Assembly: GCF_008642295.1 (NCBI RefSeq)
Contig: NZ_CP029190.1
Location: 4,013,501 to 4,077,500, forward strand
Source of the DNA: Streptomyces venezuelae
GTDB lineage: Bacteria > Actinomycetota > Actinomycetes > Streptomycetales > Streptomycetaceae
Reading direction: 5' to 3'
DNA: 64,000 bases
The stretch's first letter is position 1, and each line of letters opens with the position of its first letter. The notes below the pieces were generated by a model, which did no database searches, was not told the DNA's origin, and was given only the letters and a program-made list of their open reading frames with translations. Shown piece by piece: positions 1 to 8,379 of this stretch. The position numbers and the translations under genes are program-made.

Positions 1-1061
1 ACGGCGAGGACGTCGGGCCAGGCGAGGTCCTCGTTGAGTTCGGCCTTGGTGAAGCGGGCGGCCAGCCAGGTGCCGGCGAAGATCCCTACGGTCTTGCCGA
101 CGACCAGGCCGAGCACCACGCCGAGGGTCTCGGGACGGCTGAAGACCTGGGCGATCGCCTCGTCGGAGAGCAGGACGCCGGCGGAGAACAGGGCGAACAG
201 GGGCACGGCGAGACCGGCGGAGACGGGCCGGACCAGGTGTTCGATGTGCTCGCCGGGGGAGTACTCCTCGTTGTCCCTGCGGGTGCAGCGGAGCATCAGG
301 CCCATGGCGACACCGGCGATGGTGGCGTGGACCCCGCTGTTGTACATCAGGCCCCAGATGACGAGGGCGAGCGGGACGTAGATGTACCAGCCGCGGACGC
401 CGCGGCGGAGCATGAACCAGAAGAGGGCGAGGCCGACGAGGGCGCCGCCGAGTGCCAGGAAGTCGATCTCGTTGGTGAAGAACACCGCGATGATCATGAT
501 GGCGAACAGGTCGTCGACCACGGCCAGGGTCAGCAGGAAGGCGCGCAGGGCGGAGGGCAGCGAGGTCCCGATGACGGCGAGCACGGCGAGGGCGAAGGCG
601 ATGTCGGTGGCGGTGGGCACGGCCCAGCCGTCCATGGATCCGCCGCCGAGCTGGTTGACCAGGACGTAGACCGCGGCCGGGGCGGCCATGCCGCAGATGG
701 CGGCGATGACGGGGAGGGCGGCTGCCTTGGGGTCGCGCAGATCGCCCGCGACCAGCTCGCGCTTGAGCTCGATGCCCGCCACGAAGAAGAAGATGGCGAG
801 GAGTCCGTCGGCTGCCCAGTGCTGGATGGACAGGTTCAGACCGAGGGACTCCGGGCCTATGTGGAAGTCGCGGACCTTGAGGTAGCTCTCGGCGAGGCCG
901 GGGGTGTTCGCCCAGATGAGGGCGGTGACAGCGGCCACGAGGAGCACCACACCGCCGACGGTCTCGGCGCGCAGGGCGTCGGCCACGAACCGGCGCTCGG
1001 GCAGCGAGAGCCGTCCGAGCAGCTTGCGGCTCTGGTTGTCGGTGGGGCTGGGCGTGGCCAC
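1..1061 (-). CDS. nhaA: Na+/H+ antiporter NhaA (3' end outside window)
   Basis: NhaA exchanges cytoplasmic Na+ or Li+ for external H+ in the inner membrane and supports pH and salt homeostasis. About 353 codons are visible and the C-terminus lies beyond the left edge. The two signature regions are present: ATDIAFALAV near residue 152 and VVDDLFAI near residue 183, whose paired aspartates match the ion-binding DD of E. coli NhaA. Many hydrophobic helices alternate with short loops. I chose the GTG at 1061 because a GGAGG motif lies just upstream on the minus strand. The upstream 220 bp are unusually AT-rich and probably hold the promoter. Confidence 0.93.
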   Translation of the reverse strand, partial: MATPSPTDNQSRKLLGRLSLPERRFVADALRAETVGGVVLLVAAVTALIWANTPGLAESYLKVRDFHIGPESLGLNLSIQHWAADGLLAIFFFVAGIELKRELVAGDLRDPKAAALPVIAAICGMAAPAAVYVLVNQLGGGSMDGWAVPTATDIAFALAVLAVIGTSLPSALRAFLLTLAVVDDLFAIMIIAVFFTNEIDFLALGGALVGLALFWFMLRRGVRGWYIYVPLALVIWGLMYNSGVHATIAGVAMGLMLRCTRRDNEEYSPGEHIEHLVRPVSAGLAVPLFALFSAGVLLSDEAIAQVFSRPETLGVVLGLVVGKTVGIFAGTWLAARFTKAELNEDLAWPDVLA

Positions 1062-1099
1062 GGGGGACACCTCCGGTCGGTCGAAAGGCACGACAAACG

Positions 1100-1200
1100 A
1101 GCTTGCCGACCAGACTTCCCGGCACACCTGTGAAATATTTACGCGTTCAATACTTTACAGGATGTAGCCCGGTATGGTGCGGTGATCACACTTTATGCGC
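1100..1200 (-). promoter_or_regulatory. AT-rich promoter region of nhaA
   Basis: This stretch between acsA and nhaA contains AAATATTTACG, CAATACTTTACA and CACTTTATG, much richer in A/T than the flanks. It is the obvious place for the nhaA promoter. No single -35/-10 pair stands out, so the exact site is undetermined. Confidence 0.35.
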
Positions 1201-1282
1201 GAAAGGGACATCCGGCGCGTTGCCTGCCGAATGCCCCTTCCAAGGGTGTTTCGCGTGGTCGTGCGCTGCTGTGCGCGGTGGG

Positions 1283-3238
1283 TCAGTCCTCGCTGGAGGC
1301 GCTCGGCAGCTTCGTCTGGATCAGGTCCATGACGGAGGAGTCGGTCAGCGTGGTGACATCGCCCAGCTCGCGGTTCTCGGCCACGTCGCGCAGCAGGCGG
1401 CGCATGATCTTCCCGGAACGGGTCTTCGGCAGCTCGGCCACCGGCAGGATCCGCTTGGGCTTGGCGATCGGGCCGAGGGTGGCGCCCACGTGGTTGCGCA
1501 GATCGGCGACCAGCGAGTCGTTCTCGGAGGCGCTGCCGCGCAGGATGACGAACGCGACGATGGCCTGGCCGGTGGTCTCGTCGGCCGCGCCGACCACGGC
1601 CGCCTCGGCGACCGAGGGGTGCGAGACCAGAGCGGATTCCACCTCGGTGGTCGAGATGTTGTGGCCGGACACCAGCATCACGTCGTCCACCCGGCCGAGC
1701 AGCCAGATGTCGCCGTCGTCGTCCTTCTTGGCGCCGTCGCCGGCGAAGTACTTGCCCTCGAAGCGGGACCAGTAGGTGTCGATGAACCGCTGGTCGTCGC
1801 CCCAGATGGTGCGCAGCATCGACGGCCACGGCTCGGTCAGCACCAGGTAGCCGCCCCCGCCGTTGGGCACCTCGCGCGCCTCGTCGTCCACCACGGTGGC
1901 GGAGATGCCCGGCAGCGGGCGCTGGGCGGAGCCCGGCTTGGTCTCGGTGACCCCCGGCAGCGGGGAGATCATCATGGCGCCGGTCTCGGTCTGCCACCAG
2001 GTGTCCACGATCGGGCAGCGGTCGCCGCCGATGTGCTTGCGGTACCAGATCCAGGCCTCGGGGTTGATCGGCTCGCCGACCGAGCCCAGCACACGCAGCG
2101 AGGACAGGTCGAACTTCGCGGGGATGTCGTCGCCCCACTTCATGAACGTCCGGATGGCCGTCGGCGCGGTGTAGAGGATGGTGACCCCGTACTTCTGCAC
2201 GACCTCCCAGAACCGGCCCTGGTGCGGGGTGTCCGGGGTGCCCTCGTACATGACCTGGGTGGCGCCGTTGGCGAGCGGCCCGTAGACGATGTACGAGTGG
2301 CCCGTCACCCAGCCGATGTCCGCGGTGCACCAGTAGACGTCGGTCTCCGGCTTGAGGTCGAAGACGGCGTGGTGGGTGTACGCGGCCTGGGTGAGGTAGC
2401 CGCCGGAGGTGTGCAGGATGCCCTTCGGCTTACCCGTCGTACCGGACGTGTACAGGATGAAGAGCGGGTGCTCGGCGTCGAAGGCCTGCGGGGTGTGCTC
2501 GGTGGACTGGCGGCCGACGAGCTCGTGCCACCAGATGTCGCGGCCCTCGGTGAAGGCGGTCTCCTGGCCGGTGCGCTGCACCACGAGCACGTTCTTGACC
2601 TGCGGGCACTTGGCGACGGCCTCGTCGATGGCCGGCTTGAGGGCGCTCGGCTTGCCGCGGCGGTAGCCGCCGTCCGCGGTGATCACCAGCTTGGCGTCGG
2701 CGTCCTGGATGCGGGAGGCCACGGCGTCGGCGGAGAACCCTCCGAAGACCACCGAGTGCGCGGCGCCGACCCGGGCGCACGCCAGCATGGCGACGACCGC
2801 CTCGGGGATCATGGGCAGGTATACGGCGACCCGGTCGCCGGCCTGGACGCCCAGCTCGGTGAGGGCGTTCGCGGCCCGCGAGACCTCGTCCTTGAGCTGT
2901 GCGTAGGTGACGGAGCGGCTGTCGCCGGGCTCGCCCTCGAAGTGGATGGCGACGCGGTCGCCGTGGCCGGCTTCGACATGGCGGTCCACGCAGTTGTACG
3001 CGACGTTCAGCTTGCCGTCCGCGAACCACTTCGCGAAGGGCGGGTTGGTCCAGTCGAGCGTCTCGGTCGGCTCGGTGGCCCAGGTCAGCCGCCGGGCCTG
3101 CTCGGCCCAGAAGCCCAGCCTGTCGCTGTCCGCCTGCTCGTATGCCTGCGCCGTCACATTGGCGGCGGCGGCCAGCGCGGCGGGCGGCGCGAATCGCCGC
3201 TCCTCCTTGAGCAGGTTGGCCAGGCTCTCGTTGCTCAC
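1283..3238 (-). CDS. acsA: acetyl-CoA synthetase (AMP-forming)
   Basis: Activates acetate with ATP and CoA to acetyl-CoA through acetyl-AMP, in the cytoplasm. The 651-residue length fits the Acs family. The adenylation core motif YTSGTTGKPKGI is near residue 264. The C-terminal RSGKIMRRLLR near residue 605 carries the catalytic lysine that is reversibly acetylated in studied homologues. I chose the GTG at 3238, which reads MSNESLANLL and is preceded by GGGAGAT. The frame stays open far upstream, but only because of high GC. The SulP/carbonic anhydrase gene upstream is separated by 215 bp containing a terminator, so acsA is probably transcribed on its own. Confidence 0.95.
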   Translation of the reverse strand: MSNESLANLLKEERRFAPPAALAAAANVTAQAYEQADSDRLGFWAEQARRLTWATEPTETLDWTNPPFAKWFADGKLNVAYNCVDRHVEAGHGDRVAIHFEGEPGDSRSVTYAQLKDEVSRAANALTELGVQAGDRVAVYLPMIPEAVVAMLACARVGAAHSVVFGGFSADAVASRIQDADAKLVITADGGYRRGKPSALKPAIDEAVAKCPQVKNVLVVQRTGQETAFTEGRDIWWHELVGRQSTEHTPQAFDAEHPLFILYTSGTTGKPKGILHTSGGYLTQAAYTHHAVFDLKPETDVYWCTADIGWVTGHSYIVYGPLANGATQVMYEGTPDTPHQGRFWEVVQKYGVTILYTAPTAIRTFMKWGDDIPAKFDLSSLRVLGSVGEPINPEAWIWYRKHIGGDRCPIVDTWWQTETGAMMISPLPGVTETKPGSAQRPLPGISATVVDDEAREVPNGGGGYLVLTEPWPSMLRTIWGDDQRFIDTYWSRFEGKYFAGDGAKKDDDGDIWLLGRVDDVMLVSGHNISTTEVESALVSHPSVAEAAVVGAADETTGQAIVAFVILRGSASENDSLVADLRNHVGATLGPIAKPKRILPVAELPKTRSGKIMRRLLRDVAENRELGDVTTLTDSSVMDLIQTKLPSASSED

Positions 3239-3385
3239 GACATCTCCCTTTCCCAGGGTGTCCGTTGTGTCCCCGGCATAGCTCATCAGGCGGATGCCCG
3301 GGTGACAAGGGGTAACAAGAAATTGGTTTAGACCTTTTGATGCCCGCCGGCCCGTGCCGTGGCCGTCGGCGGTCCGCAGACGCGG

Positions 3386-3423
3386 ATGGCCCCCTCCCGC
3401 TGCAGGGCGCGGGAAGGGGCCAT
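3386..3423 (-). terminator. hairpin downstream of the SulP-carbonic anhydrase gene
   Basis: Arms ATGGCCCC-c-TCCCGC and GCGGGA-a-GGGGCCAT pair with a single c/a mismatch around an 8-nt loop. It lies 31 bp beyond the stop codon of the minus-strand gene. No U-run follows, which is common for Streptomyces terminators. Confidence 0.6.
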
Positions 3424-3453
3424 ACGGTGGCACGGATACGCGAGCGTATCGGT

Positions 3454-5718
3454 TCAGGCGGGCGCCGGCGCGGGCGACTGGCTGCGATCGGCCGGAACCA
3501 CACTGTCGAAGACCCGGCAGTCGAAGAAGTCCCGGCCCTCCGAGAGCAGGTAGGCCTGGGCCTCGCCCACATGGAAGTACATCCCGTGCAGCTCCAGGGT
3601 GCCTTCGGCGAGCCGGCGCGCCACCGATTCGTGCGCCCGCAGGTGCTCCAGCTGCTGCACCACATTGGTCAGGCAGAGCTGCTCCACGGCGTCCGCGGGC
3701 AGTCGGCCGGAGATCCGCGCCCAGGCGTGGTGGCGGCTGGCCATCCGCTCCAGACTGGGCAGCCCGTGCCGCAGCCAGCGGCGCAGCGGGGTCGTCGGCT
3801 TCCCGGGCGCGGCGTTGAGCAGCGCTTGCATCGCCCCGCAGCCCGAGTGCCCGCACACCGTGATGCTGTCCACCCTGAGCACGTCCACGGCGTACTCGAT
3901 GGCCGCCGCGACGGAGTCGTCGCCGGACTCGGCACCGGGCAGCGGCACCAGGTTGCCCACATTGCGCACGGTGAACAGGTCGCCGGGCCCGCTTGAGGTG
4001 ATCATGCTGGTGACCAGCCGGGAGTCGGCGCAGGTCAGGAACAGCTGCGAAGGCTGCTGCCCCTCGCGGGCCAGCCGGGCCAGCTCGTCCCGGACATGGG
4101 GGGCGGTGTCCCGCTGGAAGGCGCTGATCCCGCTGGCCAGCCGGCCGCCACCGCGCAACGGCTCGGCCGGTTCGGCGGGCCGCTGGTCGCAGTGGTTCTG
4201 CCAGGGCGTCCAGGGGCGGCAGCACTGGTGTGCCCCGCGCGGACCGGAGCCCTGGTGGTCGCCGATCGCGGCACCAGCCCGGCCGGTGACCTCCAGCGAA
4301 CCTCCGTGGGCCACATGGGAGTCCTGCCAGTCCTGCAGGGTCTCGTACGCGGCGTGGTCCATGAACGAGCCGTCCAGCTCGATCACCGTGTGCCCGCGGT
4401 GCGGGATCTGGTTGAGCACCCGGCTCAGCCGGGGCACTGCCAGGAAGGTCAACTGGCCGCGGGCCCGCACCCGGTGGACTCCGTCCTGCTCCTCCAGGGT
4501 GATCCGGGTCCGGGCCAGCCGGTGCAGGGACAAGGCCACTGCGACGGCGATGCCGATCGCGACCCCTTCGAGCACTCCGCCGAGGACCACCGCCACGATG
4601 GTGGTGAGGTAGACGACGATCTCCCGGTGCCGGATGACGTTGCGCATGTGCGTGATGTTGACCATCTGCACGCCGACGGCCATGACCAGCGCGGCCAGCG
4701 CCGCCAGCGGGATCAGGTCGAGGACCGGAACCAGCAGCGCAGCCGCCAGTACGATCCACAGCCCGTGCAGCATCGTCGACCGCCGGGTGGCCGCACCGGA
4801 CTTGACGTTCGCCACGCTGCGGACCGCGACTCCGGTGATGGGCAGCCCGCCGAGGGCGCCGGACACGATGTTCGCCGCGCCCTGGCCGCGCAGTTCGCGG
4901 TCGAGGTCGGCGCGCGGGGGACGGTTTTCCGTACCGCGCTCGGAGGCGATCAGCTTGTCCGTGGCCACGGCGGACAGCAGCGATTCCACGCTGCCGACCA
5001 GGGTGATCGTCAGGACGGCCGCGATGAGCCCCAGGACCGGCCCCTCGGGCAGTTCGGGCAGGGCGTGGCTGCGCCAGGAGGGCAGGTCCACCCGGGGCAG
5101 GGTGAGTCCGGCCAGCACGGCGAGCGCGGTCGCGGCGGCCACGGCGGCCAGGGCCGCCGGGATTCTGCGCAGCAGGGCTCCCGCCCGCCCCGGCAGGCGT
5201 GGCCAGGAGAGCAGGACGAGCAGGGTGAGCAGGCTGACGCCGAGCGCGGCCGGGTGCAGATCGGCAAACTGTCCGGGCAGGCCCAGGACATTGGCCACGG
5301 CGGAGCTCTGCGGGGTGCCGCCGAGCACGATGTGCAGCTGGGCCAGCGCGATCGTCACGCCGATGCCCGCGAGCATGCCGTGCACGATGGCCGGGCTGAC
5401 CATCAGCGCGGACCGGGCGGTGCGCAACAGGGCGAGCCCGAGCTGGCAGATGCCGGCGAGCACGGTGATGGCACAGGTGGTCCGCCAGCCGTAACGCTGG
5501 ATCAACTCTGCGGTGACCACGGTGAGTCCGGCTGCGGGGCCGCTCACCTGGAGGGGTGCACCGCCCAGTCGGCCGACGACGATTCCGCCGGCCGCCGCGG
5601 CCACCAGTCCCGCCTGCAGCGGGGCACCGGTGGCCAGGGCGATGCCGAGGGAGAGCGGCAGCGCGATCAGAAAAACGGCGATGGACGCGGACAGGTCCGC
5701 GGTGCGGGGGTTGGTCAT
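3454..5718 (-). CDS. SulP anion transporter fused to beta-carbonic anhydrase
   Basis: 754 residues. Residues 1-390 form a SulP/SLC26 transporter with many membrane segments, about 400-490 a STAS-like domain, and about 520-745 a complete beta-carbonic anhydrase. The enzyme zinc ligands are visible as CADSR near residue 560 and HSGCG near 620, so the hydratase part looks active. SulP-CA fusions are thought to import bicarbonate and interconvert it with CO2 at the membrane; the substrate here is inferred. I chose the ATG at 5718 (MTNPRTADLS), preceded by AGAGGAGACGG. The gene stands alone, divergent from a lipoprotein gene. Confidence 0.92.
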   Translation of the reverse strand: MTNPRTADLSASIAVFLIALPLSLGIALATGAPLQAGLVAAAAGGIVVGRLGGAPLQVSGPAAGLTVVTAELIQRYGWRTTCAITVLAGICQLGLALLRTARSALMVSPAIVHGMLAGIGVTIALAQLHIVLGGTPQSSAVANVLGLPGQFADLHPAALGVSLLTLLVLLSWPRLPGRAGALLRRIPAALAAVAAATALAVLAGLTLPRVDLPSWRSHALPELPEGPVLGLIAAVLTITLVGSVESLLSAVATDKLIASERGTENRPPRADLDRELRGQGAANIVSGALGGLPITGVAVRSVANVKSGAATRRSTMLHGLWIVLAAALLVPVLDLIPLAALAALVMAVGVQMVNITHMRNVIRHREIVVYLTTIVAVVLGGVLEGVAIGIAVAVALSLHRLARTRITLEEQDGVHRVRARGQLTFLAVPRLSRVLNQIPHRGHTVIELDGSFMDHAAYETLQDWQDSHVAHGGSLEVTGRAGAAIGDHQGSGPRGAHQCCRPWTPWQNHCDQRPAEPAEPLRGGGRLASGISAFQRDTAPHVRDELARLAREGQQPSQLFLTCADSRLVTSMITSSGPGDLFTVRNVGNLVPLPGAESGDDSVAAAIEYAVDVLRVDSITVCGHSGCGAMQALLNAAPGKPTTPLRRWLRHGLPSLERMASRHHAWARISGRLPADAVEQLCLTNVVQQLEHLRAHESVARRLAEGTLELHGMYFHVGEAQAYLLSEGRDFFDCRVFDSVVPADRSQSPAPAPA

Positions 5719-5956
5719 AGGTCCCGTCTCCTCTGGGCAGGGAGGGTGAAGCGGCGGGAGTCTCAACACTCGGTAAATGGATGGTAATGGAGAGTAAAGA
5801 GGATCGCTTCGCATAACGGGCAAATGGCTGAAGAGTTCCCTCTCATGGGTGAATAATCATTTTGTACGGCTTGTCACACCTTCCTCGGATAAGACCGCGT
5901 GGGACGTTGCGGCGCGGAAGTCCCGCACGGGAACACGAGGGAGAGGTGGGCGGAAG
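5719..5956. promoter_or_regulatory. divergent promoter region with spaced GTAA repeats
   Basis: This 238-bp region separates the SulP-CA gene and the lipoprotein gene. GTAA occurs at 5773, 5784 and 5794, a 10-11 bp periodicity that would put the repeats on one helix face. An AT-rich block (GAATAATCATTTTGTACGG) lies near 5851-5870. Regulator and exact promoters are not identified. Confidence 0.35.
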
Positions 5957-7291
5957 ATGGCCGTCACGAAGAGGGCCGCCGGCGGTCTGGCCGTGGCCGT
6001 GGTTGCGGCGCTGGGCCTCGCCGGCTGCAGCGCCTCGGATTCCGCCGGGCCGTCGGGTGGCGGGTCCGGTGCGAAGAAGGGCGCCGCCGCCCCGGAAGCC
6101 CCGGGCAGTGTGCTCCGGCTGATCGGGGACGGCTCCACCTCGTACACCGGCCCGCAGCCGAACGTACGGAAGCCGGAGAAGCTCAAGCCCGGCGAAACGC
6201 CGCCACAGTTCGTGATCTTCTCGTGGGACGGGGCGGGCGAGGACGGCCAGAAGCTCTTCTCGCACTTCCGCGAGGTCGGCAGGAAGCACAACGCCCGGAT
6301 GACGTACTTCCTCAGCGGTGTGTACATGCTTCCCGAGGAGAAACGTTCCCTCTATACCGGTCCCCAGCACGCCCCCGGCCGCTCCGACATCGGCTTCGGC
6401 GACCTCGGGAGCATCAAGGAGACCGCCACCCAGATCCGCGAGGCCTGGCAGGAGGGCAATGAGATCGGTACCCACTTCAACGGACACTTCTGTGGCCCCG
6501 AGGGGGGTGTCGGGACCTGGTCCGTGGACGAGTGGAAGAGCGAGATCCAGCAGGCCAAGTCCTTCGTCAAGAACTGGAAGACCAACTCCGGTCTGAAGCA
6601 GGAGAAGGCGCTCCCCTTCGACTACGACAAGGAGCTGATCGGGGCCCGCACCCCCTGCCTCGAAGGCCAGAAGAACTTCATGCTGGCGGGCCGGACCATG
6701 GGCTTCCGCTACGACTCCAGCGGCATCAGCAAGCAGAAGTGGCCGAAGAAGACCGACGGGCTGTGGGACATCCCGCTGCAGCTGGTGCCCATTCCGGGGC
6801 GGGCCTTCGAGACCCTGAGCATGGACTACAACTTCATGGTCAACCAGTCGGGGACCACCTCACAGGGCGACCCCTTCCAGCACACCTACTGGGGCAACCA
6901 GCTGCGCGACGGTCTGCTGCAGGGCTTCGAACGCGCCTACCGCGGCAACCGCGCGCCGCTGATCATCGGCAACCACTTCGAATCCTGGAACGGCGGCACC
7001 TACATGCGCGCCATCGAGGAGACCATCAAGACCGTCTGCAACCAGAAGGACGTCCGCTGCGTGCCCTTCCGCGAACTCGTGGACTGGCTCGACGCCCAGG
7101 ACCCCCGGCACATCGAGTGGATGCGCACCCTGGACGTCGGCCAGGCGCCCAAGGAGGGCTGGGCGAAGTTCCTGGCCAACGGCCCGGCGCCGGCGCCCGC
7201 CGCCCCCGGGGCGCCCGGGGAGTCCGGGGCGTCGGACACGTCGGGCACGTCGGAGGGGGTCACGCCGGCTGAGGAGCAGGACGAGGAATAG
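5957..7291 (+). CDS. secreted lipoprotein, polysaccharide-deacetylase-like with altered motif
   Basis: 444 residues. The N-terminus MAVTKRAAGGLAVAVVAALGLAGC has a short basic stretch, a hydrophobic core and a lipobox (LAGC), so it should be a lipid-anchored extracytoplasmic protein. The body resembles the NodB/CE4 deacetylase fold. The second motif is intact as HFNGH (H173, H177), but the first motif is SWDGAG (about 89-94), where the family usually has FDDG; the metal-binding second aspartate is glycine. Catalysis is therefore uncertain. The Pro/Ala/Gly-rich tail is low complexity. RBS GAGAGGTGGGCGG precedes the ATG. Its last 32 bp overlap the convergent ATPase gene. Confidence 0.8.
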   Translation: MAVTKRAAGGLAVAVVAALGLAGCSASDSAGPSGGGSGAKKGAAAPEAPGSVLRLIGDGSTSYTGPQPNVRKPEKLKPGETPPQFVIFSWDGAGEDGQKLFSHFREVGRKHNARMTYFLSGVYMLPEEKRSLYTGPQHAPGRSDIGFGDLGSIKETATQIREAWQEGNEIGTHFNGHFCGPEGGVGTWSVDEWKSEIQQAKSFVKNWKTNSGLKQEKALPFDYDKELIGARTPCLEGQKNFMLAGRTMGFRYDSSGISKQKWPKKTDGLWDIPLQLVPIPGRAFETLSMDYNFMVNQSGTTSQGDPFQHTYWGNQLRDGLLQGFERAYRGNRAPLIIGNHFESWNGGTYMRAIEETIKTVCNQKDVRCVPFRELVDWLDAQDPRHIEWMRTLDVGQAPKEGWAKFLANGPAPAPAAPGAPGESGASDTSGTSEGVTPAEEQDEE

Positions 7292-8270
7292 CGGCGCCGT
7301 GCTGCTCGCCCAGTACGAACCCGGGGTCGACCTGCTGAGCCAGGTCGGCCCCGGTCTTCGCATTGCCCCAGCTCTCGGCGTTCCGCAGGTGGAAGTGGAC
7401 CATCTGCTCGGTGTACCGGGCCCAGTCGCGCTGTGGGTAGGAGTCGTCGGCCGCGTCCTGCAGGGCTTGCAGCGCCATGCGGTTGTCCGCCTCCAGCAGC
7501 TCGAAGCGGGGCGGCCGGCCCTTCTCCATCGCCCGCACCCAGTCCGAGTGCCCGACGGTGACCAGCAGGTCCTCGCCGGCCTCCGCGCGCAGGAACTCGA
7601 CGTCGTCCCGGCCCTGCACCTTGTTGCCGACCACCTTGAGGGCCACCCCGAAGTCCCGCGCGTACTCCTTGTACTGGCGGTAGACGGAGATGCCCTTGAG
7701 GGTGGGTTCGGCGACCAGGAAGGTCATGTCGAACCGGGTGAACATCCCGGAGGCGAAGGAGTCCGAGCCCGCCGTCATGTCGACGACCACGTACTCGTCC
7801 GGTCCGTCGACCAGGTGGTTCAGGCAGAGCTCCACCGCCCCGACCTTGGAGTGGTAGCAGGCCACGCCCAGATCGGACTCGGTGAACGGCCCGGTGGCCA
7901 TCAGCCGCACTTCCTCCCCTTCCCCGTCGAGCCGGACGGGGCGGGCGCAGGCCTGGTAGACCGGGTTGTCCTCGCGCACCCGCAGCAGGCGCGAGCCGGC
8001 GCCGGGCGGGGTGGTCTTGATCATTGTGTCCGCGGAGGCGATGCGCGGGTTGGAGCCCCGCAGGTACTCCTTGATCAGGGGCAGCTGGGCGCCCATCGCG
8101 GGCAGTTGGGCGGCCTCCTCCTCGGTCAGTCCGAGGGCGGCCCCGAGGTGCTGGTTGATGTCGGCGTCCACCGCGACGACCGGGGCCTCGTTGGCGGCAA
8201 GGTGGCGGATGAAGAGCGAGGACAGCGTGGTTTTGCCGCTGCCGCCCTTTCCCACGAAAGCGATCTTCAT
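7260..8270 (-). CDS. CooC/MinD-type P-loop ATPase
   Basis: 336 residues. Begins MKIAFVGKGGSGKTTLSSLF, the deviant Walker A motif (KGGxGKT) of the SIMIBI/ParA-MinD class, followed by VVAVDADINQHL. In CO dehydrogenase systems CooC uses such a fold to insert nickel, but no CODH genes are in view, so the client protein is unknown. DMTAGSDSFASG near the middle fits the switch II/Walker B region. I chose the ATG at 8270; a GTG two codons earlier is possible and no clear RBS is present. The gene is divergent from the Fic-like gene 109 bp away, a pairing that may be functional. Confidence 0.78.
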   Translation of the reverse strand: MKIAFVGKGGSGKTTLSSLFIRHLAANEAPVVAVDADINQHLGAALGLTEEEAAQLPAMGAQLPLIKEYLRGSNPRIASADTMIKTTPPGAGSRLLRVREDNPVYQACARPVRLDGEGEEVRLMATGPFTESDLGVACYHSKVGAVELCLNHLVDGPDEYVVVDMTAGSDSFASGMFTRFDMTFLVAEPTLKGISVYRQYKEYARDFGVALKVVGNKVQGRDDVEFLRAEAGEDLLVTVGHSDWVRAMEKGRPPRFELLEADNRMALQALQDAADDSYPQRDWARYTEQMVHFHLRNAESWGNAKTGADLAQQVDPGFVLGEQHGAAIPRPAPQPA

Positions 8271-8365
8271 GTTCACGTAGCGTAGTGCGGAGGTGGCGCG
8301 CCGTGGCTGAGGTGAGTGAAGAAGACCACTCGAAGGTGGGGTCGGTGCTATGGCCGCGCAGTGCG

Positions 8366-8371
8366 TAGGCT
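8366..8371 (+). promoter_or_regulatory. -10 hexamer TAGGCT, probable leaderless start
   Basis: TAGGCT lies 8 nt before the ATG at 8380 and no Shine-Dalgarno sequence is present, consistent with transcription starting at or next to the start codon. Confidence 0.5.
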
Positions 8372-8379
8372 CCCTGCTT

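Noticed and set aside
1103..3331. Plus-strand open frame of 742 codons across acsA
   Set aside because: Shadow of acsA in the opposite direction.
3239..4759. Upstream extension of the acsA frame into the SulP-CA gene
   Set aside because: Homology begins at MSNESLANLL with a good RBS; the upstream codons are the wrong frame of the neighbouring gene.
7260..8270. Carbon monoxide dehydrogenase maturation operon
   Set aside because: Only the CooC-like ATPase is present; no CODH subunits in the window.
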